From Paraburkholderia caribensis (GTDB lineage Bacteria > Pseudomonadota > Gammaproteobacteria > Burkholderiales > Burkholderiaceae): a DNA stretch of 64,000 nt. Each line of letters starts with the position of its first letter. Positions within the stretch are counted from its first letter, which is position 1. The DNA is taken from assembly GCF_002902945.1 (NCBI RefSeq), contig NZ_CP026101.1, positions 1,550,001 to 1,614,000 on the forward strand, given 5' to 3'. The notes beneath the pieces were generated by a model. The model was not told where the DNA came from and made no database searches. It was given only the letters and a program-made list of their open reading frames with translations. A program made the translations under genes and the position numbers. Below, piece after piece: positions 43,018-52,640 of this stretch.

Positions 43018-44772
43018 ATGAACAAGGGCATCACCATCAAGGCGCGAATCGGCCTGACGATGGCTTTTCTCGCCGCGCTGCTGGTCGCGATCGGACTTCT
43101 CGGGCTGTTCGGCCTGAGCCGCTCGAACGAATCGATGCGCGACATGTACACGAACCAGATGCCGAGCGCCGTCGATATCGGCAACGCCGAGATCTTCGCG
43201 GCGCGCGAGCGTCTCGCGCTGGATCGCGCGGCGTTCATGATCGGCACGCCGGAAGCGGCCGCGACGCTGGATCGTGCCCGCTCGATGCGCACGCTGTCGG
43301 ATGAATGGTGGAAACGCTATCTGTCGCTGCCGCGCGGCAGCGAAGAAGATCGCCTCGCGCAGGAAGCTTCGGGCAAGCGGGACGCGCTGCATCAGGTCAT
43401 GGAGTCCTTCTACGCAATCGTTAGCGCAAACGATCAACCGAAGATCCTCGACGGCGCAAAGCGCCTGCAAGCCGCCTACAACGAGCTCTCCACGGCCGAC
43501 GACACGCTGCGCAAATATCAGTTCGAACAGGCGAAAGACGGCTTCGACAGCGCGCAATCGAGCTTCTCGACGTTCCGCGTGGTCAGCATCAGCGGCCTCG
43601 TCGCGGGCGTGCTCGCCGCACTGTTCTCGTACTTCACGCTGCGCGGCGCGATTGCGCGGCCGCTGTCGGAAGCGCTCGGGCACTTCGACGCGATCGCCGC
43701 CGGCGATCTGCGCCGTCCGATCGTCCCGACCTCGCGTGACGAAATGGGGCAGCTGATCGAAGGCATCGGCAAGATGCAGCGCAGCCTGACGGAGACCGTG
43801 CGTTCCGTGCGTTCGGGCAGCGAGTCGATCGCCACGGCCACGCGCCAGATCGCGGCGGGCAATATCGACCTGTCGTCGCGCACGGAAGAGCAGGCCTCGG
43901 CGCTGCAGGAAACGGCGTCGAGCATGGAGGAGCTCACGGGCACCGTGAAGCAGAACGCCGACAATGCCCGCCAGGCGAGCGCGCTCGCGGCGAATGCGTC
44001 GGAAATCGCCAACCGGGGCAGCTCGGTGGTCGGCCAGGTGGTCGGCACGATGGGCGACATCAACCAGAGCTCGGCGAAGATCGCTGACATCATCTCGATC
44101 ATCGAAGGCATTGCGTTCCAGACCAACATTCTCGCGTTGAACGCGGCCGTCGAGGCGGCCCGCGCGGGCGAGGAAGGCCGCGGCTTCGCGGTGGTCGCGG
44201 GCGAAGTGCGCAGCCTTGCGCAGCGCTCGTCGGCGGCGGCGAAGGAGATCAAGGAACTGATCGACACGTCGGTCGAGCGGGTCCAGGTGGGCTCGGCACT
44301 CGTCGACGAAGCAGGCCGCACGATGACGGAGATCATCGGCGCGGTGCAGCGCGTGACCGACATCATGGGCGAAATCGCGGCGGCATCCGAGGAGCAGAGC
44401 AGCGGCATCGACCAGGTCGCCCGTGCCGTCACGCAGATGGACGAAGTGACGCAGCAGAACGCGGCGCTCGTCGAGGAAGCGGCGGCGGCGGCTTCCTCGC
44501 TGGAAGAGCAGGCGGCCAAGCTGCGCACGACCGTTTCCGTGTTCCAGGTCGACGAATCGGGCGGGGGCGGGGCATTTGCCGCCACGCCCGCCAGGCGCGC
44601 GACGCGTCACGCCGCGCCCGGCAGCGCGCCGCGCAGGGTCGCGCCGTCGATGCCCGCGGTGAACCCGGCGCCCGCCGCGCCGGCCGCTGCGCCCGCAGCC
44701 GCGCCCGCTCGTGCGGCAGCGGCGCCGCAAAAAGCGGCGGTGACATCGGATGCGGATTGGGAAACTTTCTGA
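43018..44772 (+). CDS. Methyl-accepting chemotaxis protein
   Basis: A 584-residue chemoreceptor. First membrane helix about 12-34, a periplasmic four-helix-bundle sensor (Tar/Tsr-like 4HB type) to about 190, second helix about 190-212, HAMP, then a long signalling helix pair with the tip QTNILALNAAVEAARAGEEG in outline. The Ala/Pro-rich C-terminal linker ends in DWETF, close to the NWETF pentapeptide that docks CheR and CheB, so it is probably a high-abundance receptor. The ligand is unknown. AGGAAG precedes the ATG. Confidence 0.95.
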   Translation: MNKGITIKARIGLTMAFLAALLVAIGLLGLFGLSRSNESMRDMYTNQMPSAVDIGNAEIFAARERLALDRAAFMIGTPEAAATLDRARSMRTLSDEWWKRYLSLPRGSEEDRLAQEASGKRDALHQVMESFYAIVSANDQPKILDGAKRLQAAYNELSTADDTLRKYQFEQAKDGFDSAQSSFSTFRVVSISGLVAGVLAALFSYFTLRGAIARPLSEALGHFDAIAAGDLRRPIVPTSRDEMGQLIEGIGKMQRSLTETVRSVRSGSESIATATRQIAAGNIDLSSRTEEQASALQETASSMEELTGTVKQNADNARQASALAANASEIANRGSSVVGQVVGTMGDINQSSAKIADIISIIEGIAFQTNILALNAAVEAARAGEEGRGFAVVAGEVRSLAQRSSAAAKEIKELIDTSVERVQVGSALVDEAGRTMTEIIGAVQRVTDIMGEIAAASEEQSSGIDQVARAVTQMDEVTQQNAALVEEAAAAASSLEEQAAKLRTTVSVFQVDESGGGGAFAATPARRATRHAAPGSAPRRVAPSMPAVNPAPAAPAAAPAAAPARAAAAPQKAAVTSDADWETF

Positions 44773-44869
44773 CGCACCAAAACTGGGCTCGCGACGCGGC
44801 ATGCGCCGCCACGCGTGAGCGAGCGCTTCGTCCGCTGGCGCGGAGGGATGCGCAGTGATGCAGAACCGG

Positions 44870-44903
44870 GACGACTGACCATGCCAGGGCAGTCGTCTTT
44901 TTC
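44870..44903 (+). terminator. Rho-independent terminator after the chemoreceptor
   Basis: The stem GACGACTG/CAGTCGTC (44870-44877, 44890-44897) is followed by TTTTTCTTT. It lies about 100 nt past the stop and likely ends the chemoreceptor transcript. Confidence 0.8.
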
Positions 44904-45148
44904 TTTCTGGCGCACGCCGAACCCGACCCGGCGCGTAATTGTTCCGGTACATTGACGAACGCGGTGGCGAACCGGCCGCCCGGTGTCGTCATGCATCGTC
45001 CCACGCCGTATGACAACATGCAGACCGTATGACGTGAGGGCCGAGCGGCGAGCCTCGTTGCGGCCTTTGCGGTGCCGCGACGCCATGCACCGTTGCATCT
45101 GCCTCGCCATGCCACGCCACGCCCCAACACAGCCAACAGGGAAACGAC

Positions 45149-45910
45149 ATGACGGATCATGACCTCGCGCAACGCATCGTGCATGCGCGCCGCCAGCACC
45201 GCGCCATCGGCACGCTGCCGCTCGACACCCTTCCGCCCGACGCCGCCACAGCCTACGCGATCCAGCAGGCGGTGATCGCGGGCCTGGGCGGCGAGACGGG
45301 TGCGTGGAAAATCGGTGCCAAAGCCCCGGGCGGCCCGACCTCGGGTGCGCCGATTCCGGCCGCGCTGACGGTCGCGTCGCCTGCGCGGCTCGAACATGGT
45401 GCGTTTTTCCGCGTGCTGCTGGAGCTGGAGGTCGCGTTCCGCTTTGCCGAGCCGATCGAGCCGCAAGGCCAGGCCTATGCGCGCGACGAAGTGCTCGCGC
45501 GCGTCGGGTCGGTGCTGCCCACCATCGAGATCGTCGACAGCCGTTTTGCGGAATGGCCGAACATCGCGCCGCTCGCGCAACTCGCCGACGCACAGAACAA
45601 CGGCGCACTGGTGACGGGGCATCCCGTGTCTTATGCGTCGATCGCGCGTTCGTTCGATTTCGTTTCTCCCGAGCTCGAACTGACGTTCGACGGCACGTCG
45701 CTCGTGCCCGAATCGCCGGGCAATCCGGCCGGCGACCCGCGCGAGCTGCTGGTGTGGTTCGTCAACCATTGCGCGGCCATGGGTATCACGATCGAGCCGG
45801 ATTGGACCATTACGACGGGCTCTTATGTGGGCGCGCATCGCGTCGATGGGCCGGGGCGCGTCTATGGCCATATCGACGGACTGGGTGAAGTCGAAGTCGA
45901 GTTGACGTAA
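45149..45910 (+). CDS. 2-Keto-4-pentenoate hydratase family protein
   Basis: A 253-residue protein of the FAH/MhpD superfamily. AYAIQQAVIAGLGGETGAWKIGAK, the metal-binding LELEVAFRFAEP (two Glu) and VLPTIEIVDSRF match hydratases that add water to 2-hydroxypenta-2,4-dienoate in aromatic meta-cleavage pathways. No other meta-pathway gene is adjacent, so the true substrate may differ. AGGGAAACG precedes the ATG. The 376-bp upstream gap holds only the chemoreceptor terminator. Confidence 0.87.
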   Translation: MTDHDLAQRIVHARRQHRAIGTLPLDTLPPDAATAYAIQQAVIAGLGGETGAWKIGAKAPGGPTSGAPIPAALTVASPARLEHGAFFRVLLELEVAFRFAEPIEPQGQAYARDEVLARVGSVLPTIEIVDSRFAEWPNIAPLAQLADAQNNGALVTGHPVSYASIARSFDFVSPELELTFDGTSLVPESPGNPAGDPRELLVWFVNHCAAMGITIEPDWTITTGSYVGAHRVDGPGRVYGHIDGLGEVEVELT

Positions 45911-46497
45911 ACCACTAACGTCCTACCGCGCGTCTCGCGCCATCTCTCCATCCCACCCCAAGCGGCAGCGGCGCGACGTCGATGACGTGCCGCTGCGTGC
46001 GCATGCCCCACGCCCGCCTGCACCGGCACTATCTGTCATGAACTGCGGGCGACGGGCGAACACCTGGTTACATCCACCTATTCAGATACGCGCTGCACGC
46101 GCCGTCATACAGACATGAACGCGCGTACATGCCGACCCTGCCGACGTCATGGATTTTGACGGTGCGCAACGTTTGCGACGTTCGCTGGCTGCAGTCGTGC
46201 GTGTGCAGGTTTGTGTTGAACGAATTGACATACGCACGGACGAACAGCAGGAAGTGCGCGTTGGCGCACATGCGAAACATGTAACACAGCGTGCGCGCTG
46301 TCGTCGCAAGCACCGATGCGCGCGTTATGGCGGAAGGGACGTCAGCGACGCTGTCGAAGCATGAAGCATCGCGTCGCTGGAAGCGGGTCACATGCACTGC
46401 ACGTACATGCAAGACGAAGTAATGTGTGGACGGAATGTGGTCAGGCACACAGCCTGTTATGCGGGTCTTTTGCGAATGTGCGTAAAAGTGCAGGTAG

Positions 46498-46556
46498 CGG
46501 TAGTGCAGCCGGTAGTGCAGCGGGCAGTGCAGGGAACTGCGGCAGGGAACTGCGCG
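46498..46556. repeat. Short tandem repeats in the prkA leader
   Basis: Two perfect and one diverged copy of the 12-mer CGGTAGTGCAGC (46498-46533) run into two copies of a 13-mer built on CAGGGAACTGCG. Function unknown. Confidence 0.75.
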
Positions 46557-46773
46557 ATGCCACGTGGTTCGTATGTCATGCGACAGATGAAGTGCGGGGA
46601 AGGAACGCGGAATGCAATGCAGCACTGCCCTTCATGTTTCTCGTGGTGTGGGCAAGGATTGTAGGTGACCGAATTTGCGTCATCAAGCAGGGGTAGGACA
46701 GTGCTAGCTGTGGCGCGATTTTCACAACGTAGTTCGTGAAAAAAAATTTAAAAGGGTTTAGGATGAATTCGAG

Positions 46774-46811
46774 CGATGTCGTTTCCTGATAGCGCGCCGC
46801 GCACGACATCG
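46774..46811. promoter_or_regulatory. Inverted repeat upstream of prkA
   Basis: CGATGTCGT (46774-46782) and ACGACATCG (46803-46811) are perfect 9-bp arms 20 nt apart, ending 25 nt before the prkA ATG and just before GAGGAGG. It could be a protein operator or an mRNA hairpin affecting translation. Confidence 0.6.
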
Positions 46812-46836
46812 TCCCAGACTTCGGCGAGGAGGTAGC

Positions 46837-48759
46837 ATGGATATCTACAGCAGTTTCGCGACCCGCTTCGAGAAAACACGAGAGGAGGAACTTTCGCTCG
46901 AGGAGTATCTCGCGCTCTGCAAAGACAATCCCGCCGCGTACGCCACAGCCGGCGAACGCATGTTGACGGCAATCGGGGAACCGGAACAGATCGACACTCG
47001 TAACGATCCGCGTCTTTCGCGCATCTTCGCGAACAAGGTCATCAAGGTATACCCCGCGTTCCGTGAGTTCTACGGAATGGAAGACGTGATCGAGCAGGTG
47101 GTCGCCTACTTCAGGCATGCTGCCCAGGGGCTCGAAGAAAAGAAGCAGATTCTGTATCTGTTGGGCCCGGTGGGCGGCGGCAAGTCGTCGATCGCCGAAC
47201 GGCTCAAGCAACTCATGGAACGCGTGCCGTTCTATGCGATCAAGGGCTCGCCCGTCAACGAATCGCCCCTTGGGCTGTTCGATTACGACGAGGACGGTCC
47301 CATCCTCGAAGAGCAGTACGGCATACCGCGCCGCTACCTGAAGAGCATCCTCAGCCCGTGGGCGGTCAAGCGTCTGCACGAATACAACGGCGATATCCGC
47401 AAGTTCCGCGTGGTGCGCCGCTATCCGTCCATCCTGCGGCAGATCGGCATTGCGAAGACCGAGCCTGGCGACGAAAACAATCAGGATATTTCTTCGCTCG
47501 TCGGTAAGGTCGACATCCGCAAGCTCGAGCAATATGCGCAGGACGATGCCGACGCATACAGCTATTCCGGCGGGCTGTGCCTCGCGAACCAGGGCCTGCT
47601 CGAGTTCGTCGAAATGTTCAAGGCGCCGATCAAGGTGCTGCATCCGCTGCTCACGGCAACCCAGGAAGGCAACTTCAAGGGCACGGAAGGATTCGGCGCG
47701 ATTCCGTTCGACGGCGTCATCCTCGCACACTCGAACGAGTCCGAATGGAAGGCGTTCCGTAACAACCGCAACAACGAAGCACTGCTCGATCGTATTTTCG
47801 TCGTGAAGGTGCCGTACTGCCTGCGCTACTCGGAAGAGATGAAGATCTACGAGAAGCTGTTGCGCAATTCGTCGCTCGCCAACGCGGTCTGTGCGCCAGG
47901 CACGTTGAAGATGATGTCGCAGATGTCGGTGCTCACGCGCCTGCAGGAACCCGAGAATTCGAGCCTCTTTTCGAAGATGCAGGTGTACGACGGCGAGAAC
48001 CTGAAAGACACCGATCCGAAGGCGAAGTCGTATCAGGAGTATCGCGATTTCGCGGGCGTCGACGAAGGCATGACGGGCGTGTCCACGCGCTTTGCGTTCA
48101 AGATACTCTCGCGCGTGTTCAACTTCGACACGACGGAAGTCGCGGCCAATCCGGTGCACCTGATGTACGTGCTCGAACAGCAGATCGAACGCGAGCAGTT
48201 TCCGCCGGAAACCGAGCAGAAGTATCTGTCGTTCATCAAGGACGTGCTGGCGTCGCGTTATGCGGAATTCATCGGCAAGGAGATTCAGACCGCGTATCTG
48301 GAGTCGTATTCCGAGTATGGGCAGAATATTTTCGATCGCTATGTGACGTACGCCGACTTCTGGATTCAGGACCAGGAGTTCCGCGACCACGACACGGGCG
48401 AGAGCTTCGACCGCGCGGCCCTCAATGCCGAACTGGAGAAGATCGAGAAGCCTGCCGGCATCAGCAACCCGAAGGACTTCCGCAACGAGATCGTCAATTT
48501 CGTGTTGCGCGCGCGTGCCGCGAACGGGGGCAAGAATCCCGCGTGGATCAGCTATGAAAAGCTGCGTGTCGTGATCGAAAAGAAGATGTTCTCGAATACG
48601 GAAGAACTTCTGCCCGTCATCTCGTTCAATGCGAAAGGGTCGGCGGAGGAACAGCGCAAGCACGAGGATTTCGTCAACCGCATGGTCACCAAGGGCTATA
48701 CGCCGAAGCAGGTGCGGCTCTTGTGCGACTGGTATCTGCGGGTGCGCAAGTCGTCATGA
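46837..48759 (+). CDS. prkA: PrkA/YeaG serine protein kinase
   Basis: A 640-residue protein with an AAA+-like N-domain and a C-terminal PrkA kinase-like domain. Walker A is GPVGGGKS (110-117); GVILAHSNESEWKAFRNN is a conserved arginine/asparagine-rich sensor region. In E. coli the homologue YeaG acts with YeaH in nitrogen starvation and stationary phase; Bacillus PrkA influences sporulation genes. A perfect GGAGG precedes the ATG. It heads the prkA-yeaH-spoVR operon. Confidence 0.95.
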   Translation: MDIYSSFATRFEKTREEELSLEEYLALCKDNPAAYATAGERMLTAIGEPEQIDTRNDPRLSRIFANKVIKVYPAFREFYGMEDVIEQVVAYFRHAAQGLEEKKQILYLLGPVGGGKSSIAERLKQLMERVPFYAIKGSPVNESPLGLFDYDEDGPILEEQYGIPRRYLKSILSPWAVKRLHEYNGDIRKFRVVRRYPSILRQIGIAKTEPGDENNQDISSLVGKVDIRKLEQYAQDDADAYSYSGGLCLANQGLLEFVEMFKAPIKVLHPLLTATQEGNFKGTEGFGAIPFDGVILAHSNESEWKAFRNNRNNEALLDRIFVVKVPYCLRYSEEMKIYEKLLRNSSLANAVCAPGTLKMMSQMSVLTRLQEPENSSLFSKMQVYDGENLKDTDPKAKSYQEYRDFAGVDEGMTGVSTRFAFKILSRVFNFDTTEVAANPVHLMYVLEQQIEREQFPPETEQKYLSFIKDVLASRYAEFIGKEIQTAYLESYSEYGQNIFDRYVTYADFWIQDQEFRDHDTGESFDRAALNAELEKIEKPAGISNPKDFRNEIVNFVLRARAANGGKNPAWISYEKLRVVIEKKMFSNTEELLPVISFNAKGSAEEQRKHEDFVNRMVTKGYTPKQVRLLCDWYLRVRKSS

Positions 48760-48900
48760 AATGCGTAGCGCAAAGCTCGCGCACACGGGTTCGCTTCACC
48801 CGTTTTGCGCGAGCCTCCTGCGAGGCGCGAGCCGCATGGACATAAGATTGCATGCGCAACTTGCGCCCCGCGTATTCCAAATCGGAGCGGGAGACCGGAT

Positions 48901-50172
48901 GTGCTTCATCAAATCATCGACCGCAGGCTGGCAGGCAAGAACAAGAGCATTGCAAATCGCGAACGCTTTCTGCGTCGCGTAAAGGGATATATTCGGCGCG
49001 CTGTTTCGGAAGCGGTGCGCGACCGTAGCATCAAGGATATCCAGAACACCCAGAGCATCACGATTCCGCGCAAGGACATTGCCGAACCGTCCTTCAGGCA
49101 TGGTCCCGGCGGCAAGCGCGAAATGGTGCACCCGGGCAACGCGGACTATATCCGCGGCGACAAGATCCCGCGTCCGCAAGGAGGCGGCGGCAGCGGTGGC
49201 GGTGGCAGCGCCAGCAACGAAGGCGAAGGGCAAGACGATTTCGTCTTCGAACTCAGCCGCGAAGAATTCATGCAGTACTTCTTCGACGATCTCGAACTGC
49301 CGCGTCTCGTGAAGACCCATCTGCTCGCCGTGCCGACGTGGAAGAGCATCCGCGCGGGCTGGGCGGCGGAGGGCACGCCGAACAACATCGACGTGGTGCG
49401 CTCGCTGCGCAGCGCATTGGGCCGGCGTATCGCGCTCGGCGCGCCGCTCGTCAACGAACTCCACGAACTCGAAAAGCAACTCGAAGAGATGAAGGCGGAC
49501 CCCGCCGACCGCCGCGACGAGATCAAGGTGCTGGAAGATGAGATCCACCATCTGCGCGGCCGCATCTGGCGCATTCCATTTATCGACCCGTTCGATCTGC
49601 GTTACGTGAACCGCGTGAAGCAGCCGCAGCCGTCGAGCCAGGCCGTGATGTTTTGTCTGATGGATGTGTCGGGGTCGATGGACGAGCAGCGCAAGGATCT
49701 CGCCAAGCGCTTCTTTATCCTGCTGTATCTGTTCCTCAAGCGTAACTACGAGAAGATCGAGGTGGTGTTCATTCGCCACCATACGCGCGCCGAGGAGGTC
49801 GACGAAGACACGTTCTTCCATTCGACAGAGAGCGGTGGCACGGTCGTGTCGAGCGCGCTGGAACTGATGCAGAAGATTCTCGACGAACGCTACTCGCCGA
49901 CTGAATGGAATATTTACGGTGCGCAGGCTTCGGACGGCGACAACTGGACCGACGACTCGCCGAAGTGCCGCAAGATACTCGCAGATGACATTCTGGAGAA
50001 GGTGCGGTATTTTGCGTACATTCAGGTGACGCCTGAAGAGCAGAACCTGTGGCTCGAATATGCGCAACTCGCGCTGTCGCAGCCGCATATGGCGATGAAG
50101 AAGGTCGAAACGGCTGCGGATATCTATCCCGTGTTCCGCGAGCTGTTCGAAAAGCAGGTGGAAGCCGCATGA
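48901..50172 (+). CDS. yeaH: YeaH/YhbH family protein (DUF444, vWA-like)
   Basis: A 423-residue protein starting at GTG 48901 (LHQIIDRRLAGKNKS); the frame is open upstream but without resemblance. A flexible Gly/Ser linker at about residues 94-105 precedes the C-terminal von Willebrand A domain with the MIDAS motif Asp255-x-Ser-x-Ser (DVSGSMDEQ). It is the regular partner of PrkA and probably its substrate or adaptor. The 141 bp after prkA have no terminator; its stop overlaps an in-frame ATG of the next gene. Confidence 0.92.
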   Translation: MLHQIIDRRLAGKNKSIANRERFLRRVKGYIRRAVSEAVRDRSIKDIQNTQSITIPRKDIAEPSFRHGPGGKREMVHPGNADYIRGDKIPRPQGGGGSGGGGSASNEGEGQDDFVFELSREEFMQYFFDDLELPRLVKTHLLAVPTWKSIRAGWAAEGTPNNIDVVRSLRSALGRRIALGAPLVNELHELEKQLEEMKADPADRRDEIKVLEDEIHHLRGRIWRIPFIDPFDLRYVNRVKQPQPSSQAVMFCLMDVSGSMDEQRKDLAKRFFILLYLFLKRNYEKIEVVFIRHHTRAEEVDEDTFFHSTESGGTVVSSALELMQKILDERYSPTEWNIYGAQASDGDNWTDDSPKCRKILADDILEKVRYFAYIQVTPEEQNLWLEYAQLALSQPHMAMKKVETAADIYPVFRELFEKQVEAA

Positions 50173-50381
50173 CGACTCGCCACCTGCACAACGAGGCGCG
50201 AGGGTACGAGCCCGAGCGTAAGAAAGGCGTGCCGAAGCAGAGTGAGGCCGGGCATGCCGAGGCGAACACGGCACACGCGCAGGATGCGCGTGCGCCCGAT
50301 GCCGGAGCAGGCGTAGCGCCTGACGCAGCTGCAGCACGGGGACCCACCGGGGCGCCCACCAAAGGGCAAAGGGAAGTCCGT

Positions 50382-51905
50382 ATGAACGTTGCCGACAGAA
50401 GGCCGTTGCCGTGTCCGTCCGACTGGACCTTCGAGCTGATCGAAGAGTACGACACACATATTGCGCATGTTGCAGAGCAATATGAACTTGATGTCTATCC
50501 CATCCAGCTGGAGCTCATCAGCGCTGAACAGATGATGGACGCGTACGCGTCCGTCGGCATGCCGGTCAATTACCGGCACTGGTCGTTCGGCAAGCATTTT
50601 CTCGCCACTGAAAAAAGCTACAGACGCGGGCAAATGGGCCTTGCGTATGAGATCGTCATCAACTCCAACCCCTGCATCGCGTATCTGATGGAAGAGAACA
50701 CGATGACGATGCAGGCGCTCGTCATCGCGCACGCGGCGTATGGGCACAACTCGTTCTTCAAAGGGAACTACCTGTTCCGCCTGTGGACGGATGCGCACGC
50801 GATCATCGACTACCTCGTCTACGCGAAGAACTACATCGCGGAGTGCGAAGAGCGGTTCGGCCTCGACCGCGTCGAGGAACTGCTCGACTCGTGCCACGCG
50901 TTGATGAACTATGGCGTGGACCGCTACAAGCGTCCGCAGAAACTGTCGCTGCAGAAGGAGTTCGCGGCGCGCCGCGAGCGCGAAGCGTATCTGCAGTCGC
51001 AGGTGAATGAACTGTGGCGCACACTGCCGAATCGTCACACGCCTTTGCCGGAAGAGGTGGAGGAGCGCTATCCGCCGGAGCCTCAGGAGAACCTGCTGTA
51101 TTTCGCGGAGAAGAATGCGCCGTTGCTCGAACCGTGGGAGCGCGAAGTCATCCGCATCGTGCGCAAGATCGGGCAGTACTTCTATCCGCAGCGGCAGACA
51201 CAGGTGATGAACGAGGGCTGGGCGACGTTCTGGCACTACACGCTGCTGAACACGATGTACAACGAGGGCAAGCTCGAAGACGGCTTCATGATGGAGTTCC
51301 TCCATTCGCACAGCAATGTCGTCTATCAGCCGCCCGTGACAAAGCCGTATTACAGTGGCATCAATCCGTATGCGCTCGGCTTTTCGATGATGAGCGACAT
51401 ACGGCGTATCTGCGAGAACCCGACGGAAGAGGACCGCAAGTGGTTTCCGGACCTGGCGGGCAGTCCGTGGTTGCAGGCGCTGCATTACGCCATGCGTAAT
51501 TTCAAGGACGAGAGTTTTGTCGCGCAGTATCTGTCGCCGCATCTGATCCGTGAAATGCGGCTCTTTTCGGTGCTCGATGATGATATGCGCGATGCGCTTG
51601 AAGTTTCCGCGATTCACGACGACAGCGGGTATCGGTATGTGCGTCAGGCGTTGTCGCGGCAGTACGATATGCATCATCGTGAGCCGAATATTCAGGTGTA
51701 TTCGGTCAATACGCGGGGGGACCGCAGTCTGACGTTGCGGCATTTCATGAGCGATAACCGGCACCTGTCGGGCGATAGTGATGAAGTGCTCAAGCACATG
51801 GCGCGGTTGTGGCAGTTTGATGTTTATCTGGAAAGCGTTGACGAAAACGGGACAGTGAGGAAACGGTATGAGTGTCGGTATACCGCGCCTGCCGTGCGGG
51901 TCTGA
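50382..51905 (+). CDS. spoVR: SpoVR family protein
   Basis: A 507-residue protein (from ATG 50382, with AAGGGAAG upstream). WTFELIEEYDTHIAHVAEQY, ISAEQMMDAYASVGMP, HWSFGKHF and NEGWATFWHY are hallmarks of the SpoVR/YcgB family, named for spore cortex formation in Bacillus but common in non-sporulating proteobacteria and tied to stationary phase. An earlier ATG at 50169 overlaps the yeaH stop and would add 71 Ala/Gly/Pro-rich residues with atypical codons; I think this is leader, not protein, but cannot exclude it. Third gene of the operon. Confidence 0.92.
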   Translation: MNVADRRPLPCPSDWTFELIEEYDTHIAHVAEQYELDVYPIQLELISAEQMMDAYASVGMPVNYRHWSFGKHFLATEKSYRRGQMGLAYEIVINSNPCIAYLMEENTMTMQALVIAHAAYGHNSFFKGNYLFRLWTDAHAIIDYLVYAKNYIAECEERFGLDRVEELLDSCHALMNYGVDRYKRPQKLSLQKEFAARREREAYLQSQVNELWRTLPNRHTPLPEEVEERYPPEPQENLLYFAEKNAPLLEPWEREVIRIVRKIGQYFYPQRQTQVMNEGWATFWHYTLLNTMYNEGKLEDGFMMEFLHSHSNVVYQPPVTKPYYSGINPYALGFSMMSDIRRICENPTEEDRKWFPDLAGSPWLQALHYAMRNFKDESFVAQYLSPHLIREMRLFSVLDDDMRDALEVSAIHDDSGYRYVRQALSRQYDMHHREPNIQVYSVNTRGDRSLTLRHFMSDNRHLSGDSDEVLKHMARLWQFDVYLESVDENGTVRKRYECRYTAPAVRV

Positions 51906-51980
51906 CTGGGTTTTTGTTCCTGTTTTTTGCTTCTGTTTTTCTGTTTCTGTCTTTTCGCTGGCATCCGTGAATTGCCTTTT

Positions 51981-52640
51981 CGCGGGCATCCGCGTTACGT
52001 TATCTAGCTTCAGGCGTCGCCCCTGTGCGGGGCGGCACCTACTTTTCTTTGCCGCCGCAAAGAAAAGTAGGCAAAAGAAAGCGGCTCACACCGCCAGCCC
52101 ATGTTCTTGCCTGAGGGTCCCCAAAGGTTCTTACGCTTCACACGGCAACCACGTCATTCGCTCCCGTTGCCAACGCTCTGAATGAGCGCCTCACCCGCTT
52201 CAAGCACGTGCGTTTCGGCATGCCGCGCCAGCCAGTCCTCCGCCGCCCAGGTGGCAAACTGTGTGTAGGCCGTAGTGCCTGGCACGCCTCACTCCGGACC
52301 GATAGCACACGTGTTCCACCCTGTAAGAGCGCTACCCTATACGACGCGACAACCTACACACAGTTTGCCACCTGGGCGGCACATGCGATTCGCTGCCGCT
52401 TGCCCGGGTACGGGTATTTGAAGCGGGTGAGGCGCCTGTTTGAAGCGTTGGCAACGGGCACCAGCCAGGGCGTTGCCGAGTGAAGCGTGGGGACGTTGGG
52501 GGCCCGTGGATAACCGTCAAGCACTGGCGGTGTGAGCCGCTTTCTTTTGCCTACTTTTCTTTGCGGCGGCAAAGAAAAGTAGGTGCCGCCCCGCACAGGG
52601 GCGACGCGTGAGGCACGCTAACGAATCGCGGATGCCCGCG
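51981..52640. repeat. Nested palindromic repeat element, copy B (inverted relative to A)
   Basis: Same design as the element at 5254-5914: 115-bp inverted arms (51981-52095 and 52526-52640), each with the 34-bp hairpin (52038-52071, 52550-52583), and an interior pair around TGGCAAACTGTGTGTAG (52242-52268, 52354-52380). The left interior of B (TTCTTGCCTGAGGG..., CACACGGCAACCACGT) matches the reverse complement of the right interior of A, so the copies are in opposite orientation. Length 660 bp. It follows spoVR. A short (AAACCC)n run at about 52651-52680 flanks its right end. Confidence 0.88.

Larger units (their letters stand above)
45911..46836. other. Long leader/intergenic region before prkA
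   Basis: About 925 bp with base composition unlike the surrounding genes. Open frames on both strands are Cys/His/Arg-rich and have no family, so I do not call them genes. It contains a hairpin-forming pair AGCGACGC/GCGTCGCT (46344-46351, 46371-46378), short tandem repeats (46498-46556) and an inverted repeat just before prkA. It may carry the starvation-responsive promoter(s) and a long 5' leader. Confidence 0.5.

Noticed and set aside
46068..46625. 185-codon minus-strand frame in the prkA leader
   Set aside because: Cys/His/Arg-rich, no ribosome binding site and no family; repeats explain parts of it.
46690..46720. Sigma-54 promoter before prkA (TGGCGC...)
   Set aside because: The -12 GC element is missing; the match is too weak to list.
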